Shown here piece after piece: positions 8,864 to 16,491 of a stretch of DNA of 28,840 nucleotides. The notes under the pieces are model-generated. The model did no database searches. It was not told where the DNA came from and saw only the letters and a list, made by a program, of their open reading frames with translations. Each line of letters starts with the position of its first letter. Position 1 is the first letter of the stretch. The DNA is from Alphaproteobacteria bacterium (GTDB lineage: Bacteria; Pseudomonadota; Alphaproteobacteria; Puniceispirillales; UBA1172), in contig JAGWAQ010000026.1 of the NCBI GenBank assembly GCA_021296375.1, forward strand, positions 4,546 through 33,385, read 5' to 3'. The translations under genes were made by a program, and so were the position numbers.

Positions 8864-9262
8864 TTATGCGCTGGCTTCGGTCTTGGTGACTTTGGACACG
8901 CGTTCGCGTGACTTTTCCGCGATACGGGCGGCCTTACCGGTGCGGCCACGCAGGTAGTACAGCTTGGCGCGACGAACACGACCACGGCGCATCACGGTGA
9001 TGCCCGCAACACGTGGTGAGAACAGCGGGAAAATACGCTCAACGCCTTCACCATAGGAAATCTTGCGGACGGTGAAGGATGAGTTCACGCCAGCTGACTT
9101 GCGGGCGATGCAAACGCCTTCAAACGCCTGAATACGTTCGCGAGTGCCTTCCACGACCTTCACGTCAACACGAAGCGTGTCCCCTGGGCCAAACTCGGGA
9201 ATGTCCCGGTCGGCGAGGACTTTGTTCATTTCTTTCTGGCCAATTTGATCAAGAATATTCAT
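8864..9262 (-). CDS. rplS: 50S ribosomal protein L19
   Basis: L19 sits at the interface of the 30S and 50S ribosomal subunits. At 132 aa it has the alphaproteobacterial length. The protein shows FGPGDTLRVDVKVVEG, RIQAFEGVCIA, FTVRKISYGEGVERIFPL and the basic RRGRVRRAKLYYLR motif, all diagnostic of L19. The C-terminal tail is basic and Ser/Thr/Ala-rich. AAGGAGATAAGGCC provides the ribosome-binding site. It is the last of the rpsP-rimM-trmD-rplS set, separated from trmD by a 140-nt gap that may contain its own promoter and a small hairpin (TACGT, 10-nt loop, ACGTA) just before the ribosome-binding site. Confidence 0.98.
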   Translation of the reverse strand: MNILDQIGQKEMNKVLADRDIPEFGPGDTLRVDVKVVEGTRERIQAFEGVCIARKSAGVNSSFTVRKISYGEGVERIFPLFSPRVAGITVMRRGRVRRAKLYYLRGRTGKAARIAEKSRERVSKVTKTEASA

Positions 9263-9331
9263 GGCCTTATCTCCTTAATGCGTACGTTCGTTTCGATACG
9301 TAGGGCGTGGATTTTTATTTGAATGCACGCT

Positions 9332-9360
9332 CATATATCATTGTCCATCTGTTCTGTCAC
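9332..9360 (-). promoter_or_regulatory. Candidate rplS promoter
   Basis: On the minus strand GTGACA (9360-9355) and TATATG (9337-9332) are separated by exactly 17 bp, in the AT-rich part of the trmD-rplS gap. The -10 element is a partial match (4 of 6). An internal promoter giving extra L19-leu transcription is plausible but inferred. Confidence 0.35.
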
Positions 9361-9402
9361 CCCCTTTGCGCCTTTCATGGCAATATATCGGGGGGCAAAA
9401 CC

Positions 9403-10173
9403 CTAATTTTCAGTCTTTTTCCCGTCTTTGTTCATGGCCTCTCGATAGGCCTGCCACAAATCAGGGCGTCTTTCCTTCGTCACCGCTTCCGCCTGCGCCT
9501 TGCGCCAGGCCGCGATTTTGCCGTGATCACCAGAGGTCAGGACCTCCGGCACATCATGGCCATTCCAGCTGCGGGGCTGGGTGTAGAGCGGATGCTCAAG
9601 CAATCCATGCTCAAAACTGTCGTCTTCATGGGCGCCGGCGTTGCCCATGACACCGGGCAGCAGCCGCACCACCGAATCGATCAGGGTCAATGCCGGCAGT
9701 TCCCCCCCCGACAAAACGAAATCCCCGAGGCTGACCTCTTCAAGCTGTTCGGCCTCGATAACGCGTTCATCAAGACCTTCGTAACGCCCGCAAATCAGCA
9801 CCACCGCCGGGGCTTTGGCCAGGCGCCGCACCATCACCTGATCAATCTTTTTCCCGCGCGGGGAAAAATAGATTTTCGGCACATCAGCCCGCAGATCCGG
9901 CGGCAGATCAGCCGTCGCTTCGGCGATGGCGGCGGCCACCACATCAGGCCGCATGACCATCCCCGGGCCACCGCCGAACGGCGTGTCGTCAACCGTGCGG
10001 TGCTTGTCGGTGGCGTGGCTGCGAATATCGATCACATCCAGCCCCCAGAGCCCTTTTTCCAGCGCCTTGCCCGCCAGCGATTGCCCCAGTGGTCCCGGGA
10101 ACATCGCCGTGAACAAGGTCAGGACTTTTGCCCGCCAGATGGGTGCCGTCCCCGTAGGTTCAGGCGTCGTCAT
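9403..10173 (-). CDS. trmD: tRNA (guanine-N1)-methyltransferase TrmD
   Basis: TrmD methylates G37 of tRNAs read by CCN, CUN and CGG codons using S-adenosylmethionine, preventing +1 frameshifts. The 256-aa protein is a SPOUT-family enzyme with a deep trefoil knot. Visible motifs are DDTPFGGGPGMVM, LICGRYEGLDERVIE and SLGDFVLSGGELPAL, which line the S-adenosylmethionine and tRNA sites. The ATG overlaps the rimM stop by 1 nt (TGATG), indicating translational coupling. The start is preceded by AAAGG. A long plus-strand open frame covers the same DNA but shows no protein-like features. Confidence 0.97.
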   Translation of the reverse strand: MTTPEPTGTAPIWRAKVLTLFTAMFPGPLGQSLAGKALEKGLWGLDVIDIRSHATDKHRTVDDTPFGGGPGMVMRPDVVAAAIAEATADLPPDLRADVPKIYFSPRGKKIDQVMVRRLAKAPAVVLICGRYEGLDERVIEAEQLEEVSLGDFVLSGGELPALTLIDSVVRLLPGVMGNAGAHEDDSFEHGLLEHPLYTQPRSWNGHDVPEVLTSGDHGKIAAWRKAQAEAVTKERRPDLWQAYREAMNKDGKKTEN

Positions 10174-10730
10174 CAGCTTGAGCCTTTATCGGTTGGGGGC
10201 TTCTCCGCTTTGGTGTCATCTTCAAGCCAGACCGGATCGACCGCCAGATGAACACCATCATCATCAATCGTGATGGGGATCGCGCCACCAAACGGCAGCA
10301 GCACCGGCTTGCCTTGAGGGCGTTTCACCTCCAGCATTTCGCCAGCGCCGAAATCAAACACCGCCGTGATGCGCCCCACCACCCCGAGGCCGGGGTCGAT
10401 GGCATCAAGGCCGATCAAATCCGACTGATAAACCTCCTCCTCGGCGGCGTCAGGCAATTGCGCACGCGTCACATAAATGCGTTCACCCTTCAAGGCTTCC
10501 GCATCATCGCGTGACGTCACGCCATCAATGCGGGTCATCACCAGCCCTTTGCTTATGCCCTGAACCCTCAGCTCAAAACTGCCGCCATGTTCCAGCGCCA
10601 CCGGCCCATAGGCCGCGATGTCCTGCGGGTTTTCCGTGAACGGCTTGACCCGGACCATGCCCCGCACCCCGTGGGGGGATGCGATCGCGCCGAGGCAAAC
10701 CTTGTCACCATCCGCAGGACGTTGCGCCAT
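10173..10730 (-). CDS. rimM: Ribosome maturation factor RimM
   Basis: RimM assists maturation of the 30S head and binds S19. The 185-aa protein has the N-terminal RimM domain (VCLGAIASPHGVRGMVRVKPFTENP, about 11-35) and a C-terminal PRC-barrel domain containing SDLIGLDAI, GVVGRITAVFDFGAGEMLEV and the family's 'LLPF' element. It follows rpsP by 3 nt and overlaps trmD by 1 nt, so the three are tightly coupled. The tail after about residue 170 (DDTKAEKPPTDKGSS) is poorly conserved and polar. Confidence 0.95.
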   Translation of the reverse strand: MAQRPADGDKVCLGAIASPHGVRGMVRVKPFTENPQDIAAYGPVALEHGGSFELRVQGISKGLVMTRIDGVTSRDDAEALKGERIYVTRAQLPDAAEEEVYQSDLIGLDAIDPGLGVVGRITAVFDFGAGEMLEVKRPQGKPVLLPFGGAIPITIDDDGVHLAVDPVWLEDDTKAEKPPTDKGSS

Positions 10731-10733
10731 GAA

Positions 10734-11273
10734 TTAGCCCTCGTTGCTTTCCTCAGCAGGAGCTTCTTCAGCAGGAGCCTCTTCGGCTGGAGCTTCTTCA
10801 GCGGCAGGCGCTTCAGCAGGAGCCTCTTCAGCAGGGGCTTCTTCAGCAGGGGCCTCTTCAGCAGGGGCTTCAGCTTCGGCGGCGGCGGCTTCGGCAGCAG
10901 CAGCGGCTTCAGCTTCAGCGGCGGCGGCGGCTTCAGCAGCGGCAGCGGCGGCTTCTTCTTCACGTTCCATGCGCTTCTTGCCCGGAGCGGATTTCTTGGG
11001 CTGGTCGCGCAGAACCGGTGCCGGAACAAGACCAAGACCGGCCATCATCTTTTCAACGCGTTCGGTGGGCTTGGCGCCTTTCGAGATCCAGTACATGGCG
11101 CGTTCGCCATCAAGGGTCAGGCGTTCCGGGTGATCTTTCGGGACCATCGGGTTGTAGGAACCAAGACGTTCAACAAAACGGCCATCACGGGGGGAGGAGG
11201 CTTCCGCCACCACAATCCGGTAGTAAGGACGTTTTTTCGCGCCACCGCGAGCAAGTCTGATTTTCAGTGCCAT
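10734..11273 (-). CDS. rpsP: 30S ribosomal protein S16 with long Ala/Glu/Pro tail
   Basis: S16 binds 16S rRNA early in 30S assembly. Residues 1-80 are canonical: MALKIRLARGGAKKRPYYRIVVA, RDGRFVERLGSYNPM and YWISKGAKPTERV. Residues 81-105 form a basic linker (QPKKSAPGKKRM). The remaining 75 or so residues are almost only Ala, Glu and Pro: an Ala/Glu-rich segment that could form a helix, then repeated APAEE units encoded by about 15-bp tandem repeats. The total of 179 aa is about twice the length of bacterial S16 proteins without a tail. Ala-rich tails are known in alphaproteobacterial S16, but this one looks especially long. GAAAGG precedes the ATG. It lies 65 nt downstream of ffh. Confidence 0.96.
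   Translation of the reverse strand: MALKIRLARGGAKKRPYYRIVVAEASSPRDGRFVERLGSYNPMVPKDHPERLTLDGERAMYWISKGAKPTERVEKMMAGLGLVPAPVLRDQPKKSAPGKKRMEREEEAAAAAAEAAAAAEAEAAAAAEAAAAEAEAPAEEAPAEEAPAEEAPAEAPAAEEAPAEEAPAEEAPAEESNEG
10747..10875 (-). repeat. 15-bp tandem repeats encoding APAEE in rpsP
   Basis: On the plus strand the unit reads roughly GCAGGAGCYTCTTCA and recurs about eight times with silent changes and one 3-codon irregularity (APAEAPAAEE). It encodes the distal acidic part of the S16 tail. The neighbouring stretch to about 10965 is a less regular GCG/GCA/GCT-rich run encoding poly-Ala with Glu. Confidence 0.85.
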
Positions 11274-11338
11274 GATATTTTCCTTTCAATGCACAAACAT
11301 AATGTAACGGCGAAATGCCGTGTTGATTGAACGGCGAA

Positions 11339-12874
11339 TTACCGTTTTTTCTTCCCTCCCCTTGGCTTGCCCATTCCAGGCAATCCTGCGGGGAATCCCT
11401 TACCGCCAAGACCGGGCATGCCGCCAAGGCCAGGCATGTTACCCAGACCAGACATACCCCCGGGCATACCGCCGGGCATACCCCCGGGCATACCGCCCGC
11501 TGAAGGGGCATCGCCACCTTCACCGCCGCCGAGCATCGAGGCCAGGGCGGCGGGATTGCCGCCCCCCATCTTGCCCAGGCGTTTCATCATCTTGGCCATA
11601 TCCTGATATTGCTTGACCAGTTTATTGACCTCCTGCACGGAAGTGCCGGACCCACTGGCAATGCGCTTGCGGCGCGAGGCGTTAAGCAACGCCACCTGCA
11701 CCCTTTCGCGTTTCGTCATCGACAGGATGATCGCTTCCTGGCGGCTGAAATGCCTGTCATCAAGACCGGCGGCCTCGATCTGGCCTTTCAGCTTGCCGAT
11801 CCCCGGCAGCATGCCCAGAAGACCGCCCATGCCGCCCATTTTTTTCAATTGCTTGAGCTGGCTTAAAAAGTCGTTCATGTCGAACTGACCCTTGGCCATG
11901 CGTTTCGCCATGCGCTCGGCTTCTTCGGCCTCGATCGTCTCCGCAGCTTTTTCCACCAGCCCGACGATATCCCCCATATCGAGGATGCGGCCCGCCATGC
12001 GTTCGGCGTCAAATTCTTCGAGCGCGTCCTGCTTTTCGCCAACACCAAGGAACTTGATGGGGCAATTGGTGACCTGGCGCATCGACAGCGCCGCCCCGCC
12101 ACGGGCATCACCGTCAGCCCGCGTCAGGATAAGGCCGGTGATTCCCACCGCTTCCTTAAAGGCCGAGGCCGTCTGGACGGCGTCCTGACCGGTCATGGCA
12201 TCAGCCACCAGCAGGGTTTCGGCAGGCTTGGCAAGGGCATTGACCTCACGCACTTCGGCCATCAAGCCTTCATCTATGGTGGTGCGGCCAGCGGTATCGA
12301 GAATAAGAACATCAGATGATTTCAGCTTCGCCGCTTCAAGGGCGCGCTTGGTGATGCTGGCGGGGGTATCGCCGTCGCGTTCCGGCAGAACATCGACCCC
12401 CGCTTCTTCACCGAGGATGCGCAATTGCTCGCGGGCGGCGGGGCGAGTGACGTCAAGTGACGCCAGCATGACCGATTTCTTCTGCTTGGTTTTCAGAAGC
12501 CGCGCCAGCTTGCCCGTCGAGGTGGTTTTACCCGACCCTTGCAGGCCGACCATCAAGATAACGGCGGGCGGACGTTGGTTAAGATTAAGGGCGGCGTCAT
12601 CGCCATCAACAGGGCTCAGGATTTCGACCAGCGCATCATGGACAATCTTGATGACCATCTGGCCGGGCTTGACCGATTTCAGGACATCCTGACCAACAGC
12701 AAGCTCACGAACACGGGCGATAAAGCCTTTGACCACCGGCAAGGCAACATCCGCATCCAGCAACGCCAGACGGACATCACGCAGGGCGTCATCGACATCA
12801 GCTTCGGTCAGCGCGCCGCGCCCCCGAATATTGTCGAAGACACGGCCTAATTTATCACTCAGGCCTTCAAACAT
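11339..12874 (-). CDS. ffh: Signal recognition particle GTPase Ffh
   Basis: Ffh binds 4.5S RNA and nascent signal sequences and docks with FtsY to target membrane proteins co-translationally. The 511-aa protein has the N domain (1-90), the G domain with P-loop GLQGSGKTTSTGK at 110-122, DTAGRT and TRADGDARGG, and the M domain with the RNA-binding SGSGTSVQEVNKLVKQY stretch. After the M domain comes a Gly/Met/Pro-rich tail with consecutive MPGG units (DNA 12-bp repeats near 11453-11502), ending in a basic KPRGGKKKR. The ribosome-binding site is AAAGG. It heads the ffh-rpsP-rimM-trmD-rplS run; its receptor gene ftsY is at 13973-15217. Confidence 0.98.
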   Translation of the reverse strand: MFEGLSDKLGRVFDNIRGRGALTEADVDDALRDVRLALLDADVALPVVKGFIARVRELAVGQDVLKSVKPGQMVIKIVHDALVEILSPVDGDDAALNLNQRPPAVILMVGLQGSGKTTSTGKLARLLKTKQKKSVMLASLDVTRPAAREQLRILGEEAGVDVLPERDGDTPASITKRALEAAKLKSSDVLILDTAGRTTIDEGLMAEVREVNALAKPAETLLVADAMTGQDAVQTASAFKEAVGITGLILTRADGDARGGAALSMRQVTNCPIKFLGVGEKQDALEEFDAERMAGRILDMGDIVGLVEKAAETIEAEEAERMAKRMAKGQFDMNDFLSQLKQLKKMGGMGGLLGMLPGIGKLKGQIEAAGLDDRHFSRQEAIILSMTKRERVQVALLNASRRKRIASGSGTSVQEVNKLVKQYQDMAKMMKRLGKMGGGNPAALASMLGGGEGGDAPSAGGMPGGMPGGMPGGMSGLGNMPGLGGMPGLGGKGFPAGLPGMGKPRGGKKKR

Positions 12875-12894
12875 TACCTTTGGTCATCCTTTCC

Positions 12895-12926
12895 AATGAT
12901 CAAACTTATTAATGATCAAACTTATT
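12895..12926. repeat. Perfect 16-bp tandem duplication upstream of ffh
   Basis: AATGATCAAACTTATT occurs twice in immediate succession (12895-12910 and 12911-12926), ending 21 nt before the ffh start codon. Each copy contains the palindrome TGATCA. It lies in the ffh 5' leader or promoter region. A recent slippage duplication or a doubled protein-binding site are both possible. Confidence 0.9.
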
Positions 12927-12971
12927 ATTACCATTGCCATATCATCACCATGCATGGACAACGCCGTTTAA

Positions 12972-13000
12972 CACCTGTGCATGATACTCATGGACAGGTG
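12972..13000. promoter_or_regulatory. 29-bp imperfect palindrome upstream of ffh
   Basis: CACCTGT (12972-12978) and ACAGGTG (12994-13000) are exact inverted arms. Inside them, at symmetric positions, lie CATG (12980-12983) and CATG (12989-12992) around a 5-bp centre; the only unmatched arm base is a G-G pair. No T-run follows on either strand, so this looks more like an operator than a terminator. It lies between the divergent ffh and ElyC-like genes. The regulator is unknown. Confidence 0.45.
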
Positions 13001-13159
13001 GAACCCGCTAGGGTCAGGCTTTATTCATGCCGGTTGATGGCTGTGTTTTGCGCCAAACCCTGCTGAAAGTCAAGCGATAACCCCCTTGATGCTTAACCCC
13101 GACATGCTTGGTGCCCATGAAGCTTGTCACCCTTGATCGGCGGGGATACGATCAGCCCC

Positions 13160-14191
13160 ATGTTTTTTATAGTGTCCAAATTCATCGGCATGTTGCTCAA
13201 CCCGTTTCACCTGCTGCTGCTGCTGGCGTTGCTGACGGCCATGTTCCGCGCCCTCCGCTTTCGCGGCAAATCACGTTCCCGAAAATTGTTTCGCCGTCTC
13301 TACCACAGCGGGCTGGTGGCCACCATCTGCTGGGCGGGAATACTGGCGGTGCCTGTCCTGCCTTATTATGCCGTCAAAACCCTTGAAGATCGTTTTCCCG
13401 CGCCTGATCTCGCCAGTCTTGACCCGGCGGTGATTGTCGTGATGGGGGGATGGCAAGGTTCAGGCTACCATTTTGCCGGCCGCGATCAGCCGCCCATCAG
13501 CGCGGCGGGGGACCGCCTGATCACGGGGATGATGCTGGCCAAAACTTTCCCGCAAGCCAAAATCCACCTGACCGGCGGGTTACAACAAGGGCATGACTTG
13601 CCGTCGGAAGCGGACATCAGCCGCGCTGTTATTGACGGGCTGGGGCTGGACCCGTCGCGGTTTATTATTGAGGCCACATCCAAAACAACCGCGGAAAACG
13701 CCCGCTTCATCAAAGATATTCTCGATCATCAGCCTGATCAGGATATGCTGCTGGTGACATCCGCCTGGCATATGCCGCGATCGATCGGGGCGTTTCGCGC
13801 CGCCGGGCTGCGGCCCGTCGCTATGCCGACCGATCACCTGACCTCAACCCGCCCGTTGTCCATCCGCCATTTGCTCGGCAAGGGCATGACCCTGACGTCG
13901 GTGGCCTTGCATGAATGGGTGGGGCTGCTCGGCTATTGGGCGACGGGGCGTGTCTCCCGAAACCTTGAGGCGTCAGGATTTGGGGCCCAGCCCCGCCAGC
14001 GCACGGCCGAAATCTTCAGCATCAAACGCCCGCAGATCATCCTTGCCTTCGCCAACGCCAACGGCATGAATAGGAAGCTTGAAGGCTTCCGCCAGCGCCA
14101 CCACCACGCCGCCACGGGCCGAGCCGTCAAGCTTGGTGATGATCATCCCCGACAGATCCGCTGTTTCCGTGAAAGCCGAGACTTGCGATGA
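13160..14191 (+). CDS. ElyC/YdcF-like DUF218 membrane protein
   Basis: DUF218 proteins include E. coli ElyC, which acts in envelope biogenesis; the exact reaction is not settled. The frame begins at a TTG at 13124, but the ATG at 13160 (MFFIVSKFIGML) starts the hydrophobic N-terminus, so I choose it (343 aa). Two membrane segments are visible at about 1-35 and 48-70. The DUF218 domain follows, with VIVVMGG, HLTGGLQQG, SEADISRAV, IIEATSKTTAENA and LLVTSAWHMPRSIGAFRAAG. The domain appears complete by HEWVGLLGYWATGR, about residue 260. The last 73 residues are read antisense through the 3' end of ftsY and resemble no family, so the natural stop was probably lost. No partner gene is apparent. Confidence 0.85.
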   Translation: MFFIVSKFIGMLLNPFHLLLLLALLTAMFRALRFRGKSRSRKLFRRLYHSGLVATICWAGILAVPVLPYYAVKTLEDRFPAPDLASLDPAVIVVMGGWQGSGYHFAGRDQPPISAAGDRLITGMMLAKTFPQAKIHLTGGLQQGHDLPSEADISRAVIDGLGLDPSRFIIEATSKTTAENARFIKDILDHQPDQDMLLVTSAWHMPRSIGAFRAAGLRPVAMPTDHLTSTRPLSIRHLLGKGMTLTSVALHEWVGLLGYWATGRVSRNLEASGFGAQPRQRTAEIFSIKRPQIILAFANANGMNRKLEGFRQRHHHAATGRAVKLGDDHPRQIRCFRESRDLR

Positions 14192-15217
14192 GGCGTTCTG
14201 CCCCACCGTGCCATCCAGCACAATGATTCGGTCATGCGGCGCGCGTTCATCTTTCTTGGCCAGCACACGGCAAATTTTTGCCAGCTCATCCATCAGCTCG
14301 GCTTTGGCCTGCAATCGTCCGGCGGTATCAACGATCAGCACATCCGCCCCTTGCTCGATGGCGGTTTCATAAGCCTGGTAGGCGACCGCCGCGGCGTCGC
14401 TTCCCGCCTCACCTGAAATGACCGTCGTGCCGGTGCGTTCACCCCAGACCTTGAGCTGTTCCACCGCCGCCGCCCGGAATGTATCGGCCGCCGCCAGCAT
14501 GACGGTTTTGCCTTCCGCCTGCCATTGTTCGGCAAGCTTGCCGGTGGTGGTGGTCTTGCCGGAGCCATTGACCCCCACCATCAGCACAACATGAGGTTTC
14601 AACGCAGGATTGATGACGATCGGCTTGGCAACAGGGGCAAGAATTTCCGTCACTTCTTCCGCCAGCGCTTCCGCCAGGGTATCGGCGGTGACGCCATCAG
14701 GGAACGGGCGTTTTTTCAGCCCCGCCGTCAAGCGGCCCGCCGCCGCGACCCCGAGGTCAGCCATGATCAGCGCGTCTTCGATATCATCAAGGTCACTGGC
14801 ATCCAGTTTTGGCTTGCCAATGGCATCCGCCAGCGAGGTGGTGATTTTCTGCGCGGATTTCCCCAACCCGTCCTTGAGGCGGCCAAACCATGATTTTTTG
14901 GGCTTTTCCCCCGGCGCATCTTCCGCCTCGATGTCTTCAGGGGCAGTGGCCCCGACATAAGCGTCGTCTTGATAAGCGTCATCTTTAGAAGAACCCTCTT
15001 CAGAAGGCTTATCTTCTGGACCGCTATCGGCAGTTGCTTTTTTTGCGGGAGCTTTTTTTGCGGGGGCTTTTTCTACAGATGCTTTTTCTGAAAATTCTTT
15101 TTCTGGGAGCTGTTCTGCCGCAGGAGGGCTGACCTTGTCGTCACGCGGCGCGTCCGGCGCAACCTCACCTTTGGTCGGCTTGTCTTTCCTGGATTTAAAC
15201 CGGTCAAAAAATCCCAT
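13973..15217 (-). CDS. ftsY: Signal recognition particle receptor FtsY
   Basis: FtsY is the membrane-associated SRP receptor GTPase; it pairs with Ffh to deliver nascent membrane proteins to SecYEG. The 414-aa protein has a charged, low-complexity N-terminal A domain (residues 1-110, with EKAPAKKAPAKKAT and acidic stretches), a short amphipathic membrane-binding element near KSWFGRLKDGLGKS, an NG domain with P-loop GVNGSGKTTTTGK at about 215-227, then ADTFRAAA, DTAGRLQ and TKLDGSARGG. The ATG at 15217 overlaps the mtaB stop by 1 nt and has GGAG 8 nt upstream; a GTG one codon earlier is also possible. The 3' 219 nt overlap the ElyC-like frame in antisense. Confidence 0.97.
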   Translation of the reverse strand: MGFFDRFKSRKDKPTKGEVAPDAPRDDKVSPPAAEQLPEKEFSEKASVEKAPAKKAPAKKATADSGPEDKPSEEGSSKDDAYQDDAYVGATAPEDIEAEDAPGEKPKKSWFGRLKDGLGKSAQKITTSLADAIGKPKLDASDLDDIEDALIMADLGVAAAGRLTAGLKKRPFPDGVTADTLAEALAEEVTEILAPVAKPIVINPALKPHVVLMVGVNGSGKTTTTGKLAEQWQAEGKTVMLAAADTFRAAAVEQLKVWGERTGTTVISGEAGSDAAAVAYQAYETAIEQGADVLIVDTAGRLQAKAELMDELAKICRVLAKKDERAPHDRIIVLDGTVGQNASSQVSAFTETADLSGMIITKLDGSARGGVVVALAEAFKLPIHAVGVGEGKDDLRAFDAEDFGRALAGLGPKS

Positions 15218-16491
15218 CACGTCAACTCCACGTCCAGAAGCGTATCAGACGCCCCCACGACTTTCACGCGGTAAATTTCGCCGGCGGTCAGGCCGGGTTT
15301 ATCCATCTTCACTTTGGCGAATTGCCGCGAATGGCCGATGCCGCCGGTTTCCACCAGCACTTCATCCATGGTGCCGATGCGTGTTTGCAGGAACCCGGCT
15401 TCGGCTTTTGCCGCCGCTTGCCGCAATTCCGCGGCGCGGGATTTGATCACCCCGCCGTCCTGCTGGGGCATTTTTTCAGCGGGCGTGCCTTCACGGGGGG
15501 AATAGGGGAAGACATGCAGCCAGGTCAATCCAGCTTCCGTGATCAGCTCAAGGCTGGCCTGATGGGCGGCTTCGTCTTCTGTCGGGAAACCGGCAATCAT
15601 ATCTGCGCCGAACACCACGTCAGGGCGCGTCGCCCGCACCTCATCCACCACCCGCAGCACATCATCACGCAGATGACGGCGTTTCATGCGTTTCAGGATA
15701 AGGTCATCTCCATGTTGAACCGACAGGTGCAGATGCGGCATCAGCCGGTCATCCTCCGCCAGCGCGGCCAGCATGTCAGGGTCGACTTCAGCGGGATCAA
15801 TCGAACTCATCCGCAGGCGTTTCAGGGCAGGGACTGACCGCAGCAACCGCCGGATCAATTGGCCGAGCCTTGGGGTGCCCTCAAGATCATGCCCCCAGGA
15901 AGTGACATCAACCCCCGTTAACACGACTTCCGCAACGCCGTTATCCGCCAGCCGCTTGACCTGATCAATCACCACCTGCATCGGCACGGAACGGCTGTTG
16001 CCGCGGCCATAGGGGATGATGCAAAAGGTGCAGCGGTGGTCACAGCCCTGCTGAATTTGCAGAAACGCGCGGGTATGGGCATCAAACCCTTCAAGCAGAT
16101 GCGGCGCGACCTCCTGAACCGTCATGATATCCCCGACAACAGACGGCAGCTCGTCATGGTTAACCCCCGCCAGGCGTCGCCAGGTTTCAGGTTCGAGCTT
16201 GTCATGATTGCCGATCACGGCGTCGACTTCCGCCATGTTTTGCCAGATGTCAGGGGCGATTTGCGCGGCGCAGCCGGTCACCACAATTCGGGCGTCAGGG
16301 TTGTCACGGCGGGTTTTCCGGATCGCCTGCCGGGCTTGCTTTTCCGCTTCCGCCGTCACCGCGCAGGTGTTGATGATGACGGCATTGGTCAGCGCAGCGT
16401 CATCCATGTGACGCTTGATGACTTCACTTTCCCAGATGTTCAGCCGACAGCCAAAAGTCTGGACGCTGCTTTTGGAAAAAGACGTGGTCAT
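15217..16491 (-). CDS. mtaB: tRNA t6A37 methylthiotransferase MtaB
   Basis: MtaB converts t6A to ms2t6A at position 37 of ANN-decoding tRNAs. The 424-aa radical SAM enzyme has the N-terminal MTTase domain with its three cluster Cys residues: Cys15 (FGCRLN), Cys43 (NTCAVT) and Cys74 (TGCAAQ). The radical SAM CxxxCxxC motif is Cys150, Cys154 and Cys157 in GCDHRCTFC. A C-terminal TRAM-like segment follows. FGCRLN rather than YGCQMN supports MtaB over MiaB. It overlaps dapF by 4 nt (ATGA) and ftsY by 1 nt, the conserved dapF-mtaB-ftsY order of alphaproteobacteria. Confidence 0.95.
   Translation of the reverse strand: MTTSFSKSSVQTFGCRLNIWESEVIKRHMDDAALTNAVIINTCAVTAEAEKQARQAIRKTRRDNPDARIVVTGCAAQIAPDIWQNMAEVDAVIGNHDKLEPETWRRLAGVNHDELPSVVGDIMTVQEVAPHLLEGFDAHTRAFLQIQQGCDHRCTFCIIPYGRGNSRSVPMQVVIDQVKRLADNGVAEVVLTGVDVTSWGHDLEGTPRLGQLIRRLLRSVPALKRLRMSSIDPAEVDPDMLAALAEDDRLMPHLHLSVQHGDDLILKRMKRRHLRDDVLRVVDEVRATRPDVVFGADMIAGFPTEDEAAHQASLELITEAGLTWLHVFPYSPREGTPAEKMPQQDGGVIKSRAAELRQAAAKAEAGFLQTRIGTMDEVLVETGGIGHSRQFAKVKMDKPGLTAGEIYRVKVVGASDTLLDVELT

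Noticed and set aside
9307..10251. A 314-codon plus-strand open frame opposite trmD
   Set aside because: Antisense to an unmistakable TrmD; no ribosome-binding site and no family features.
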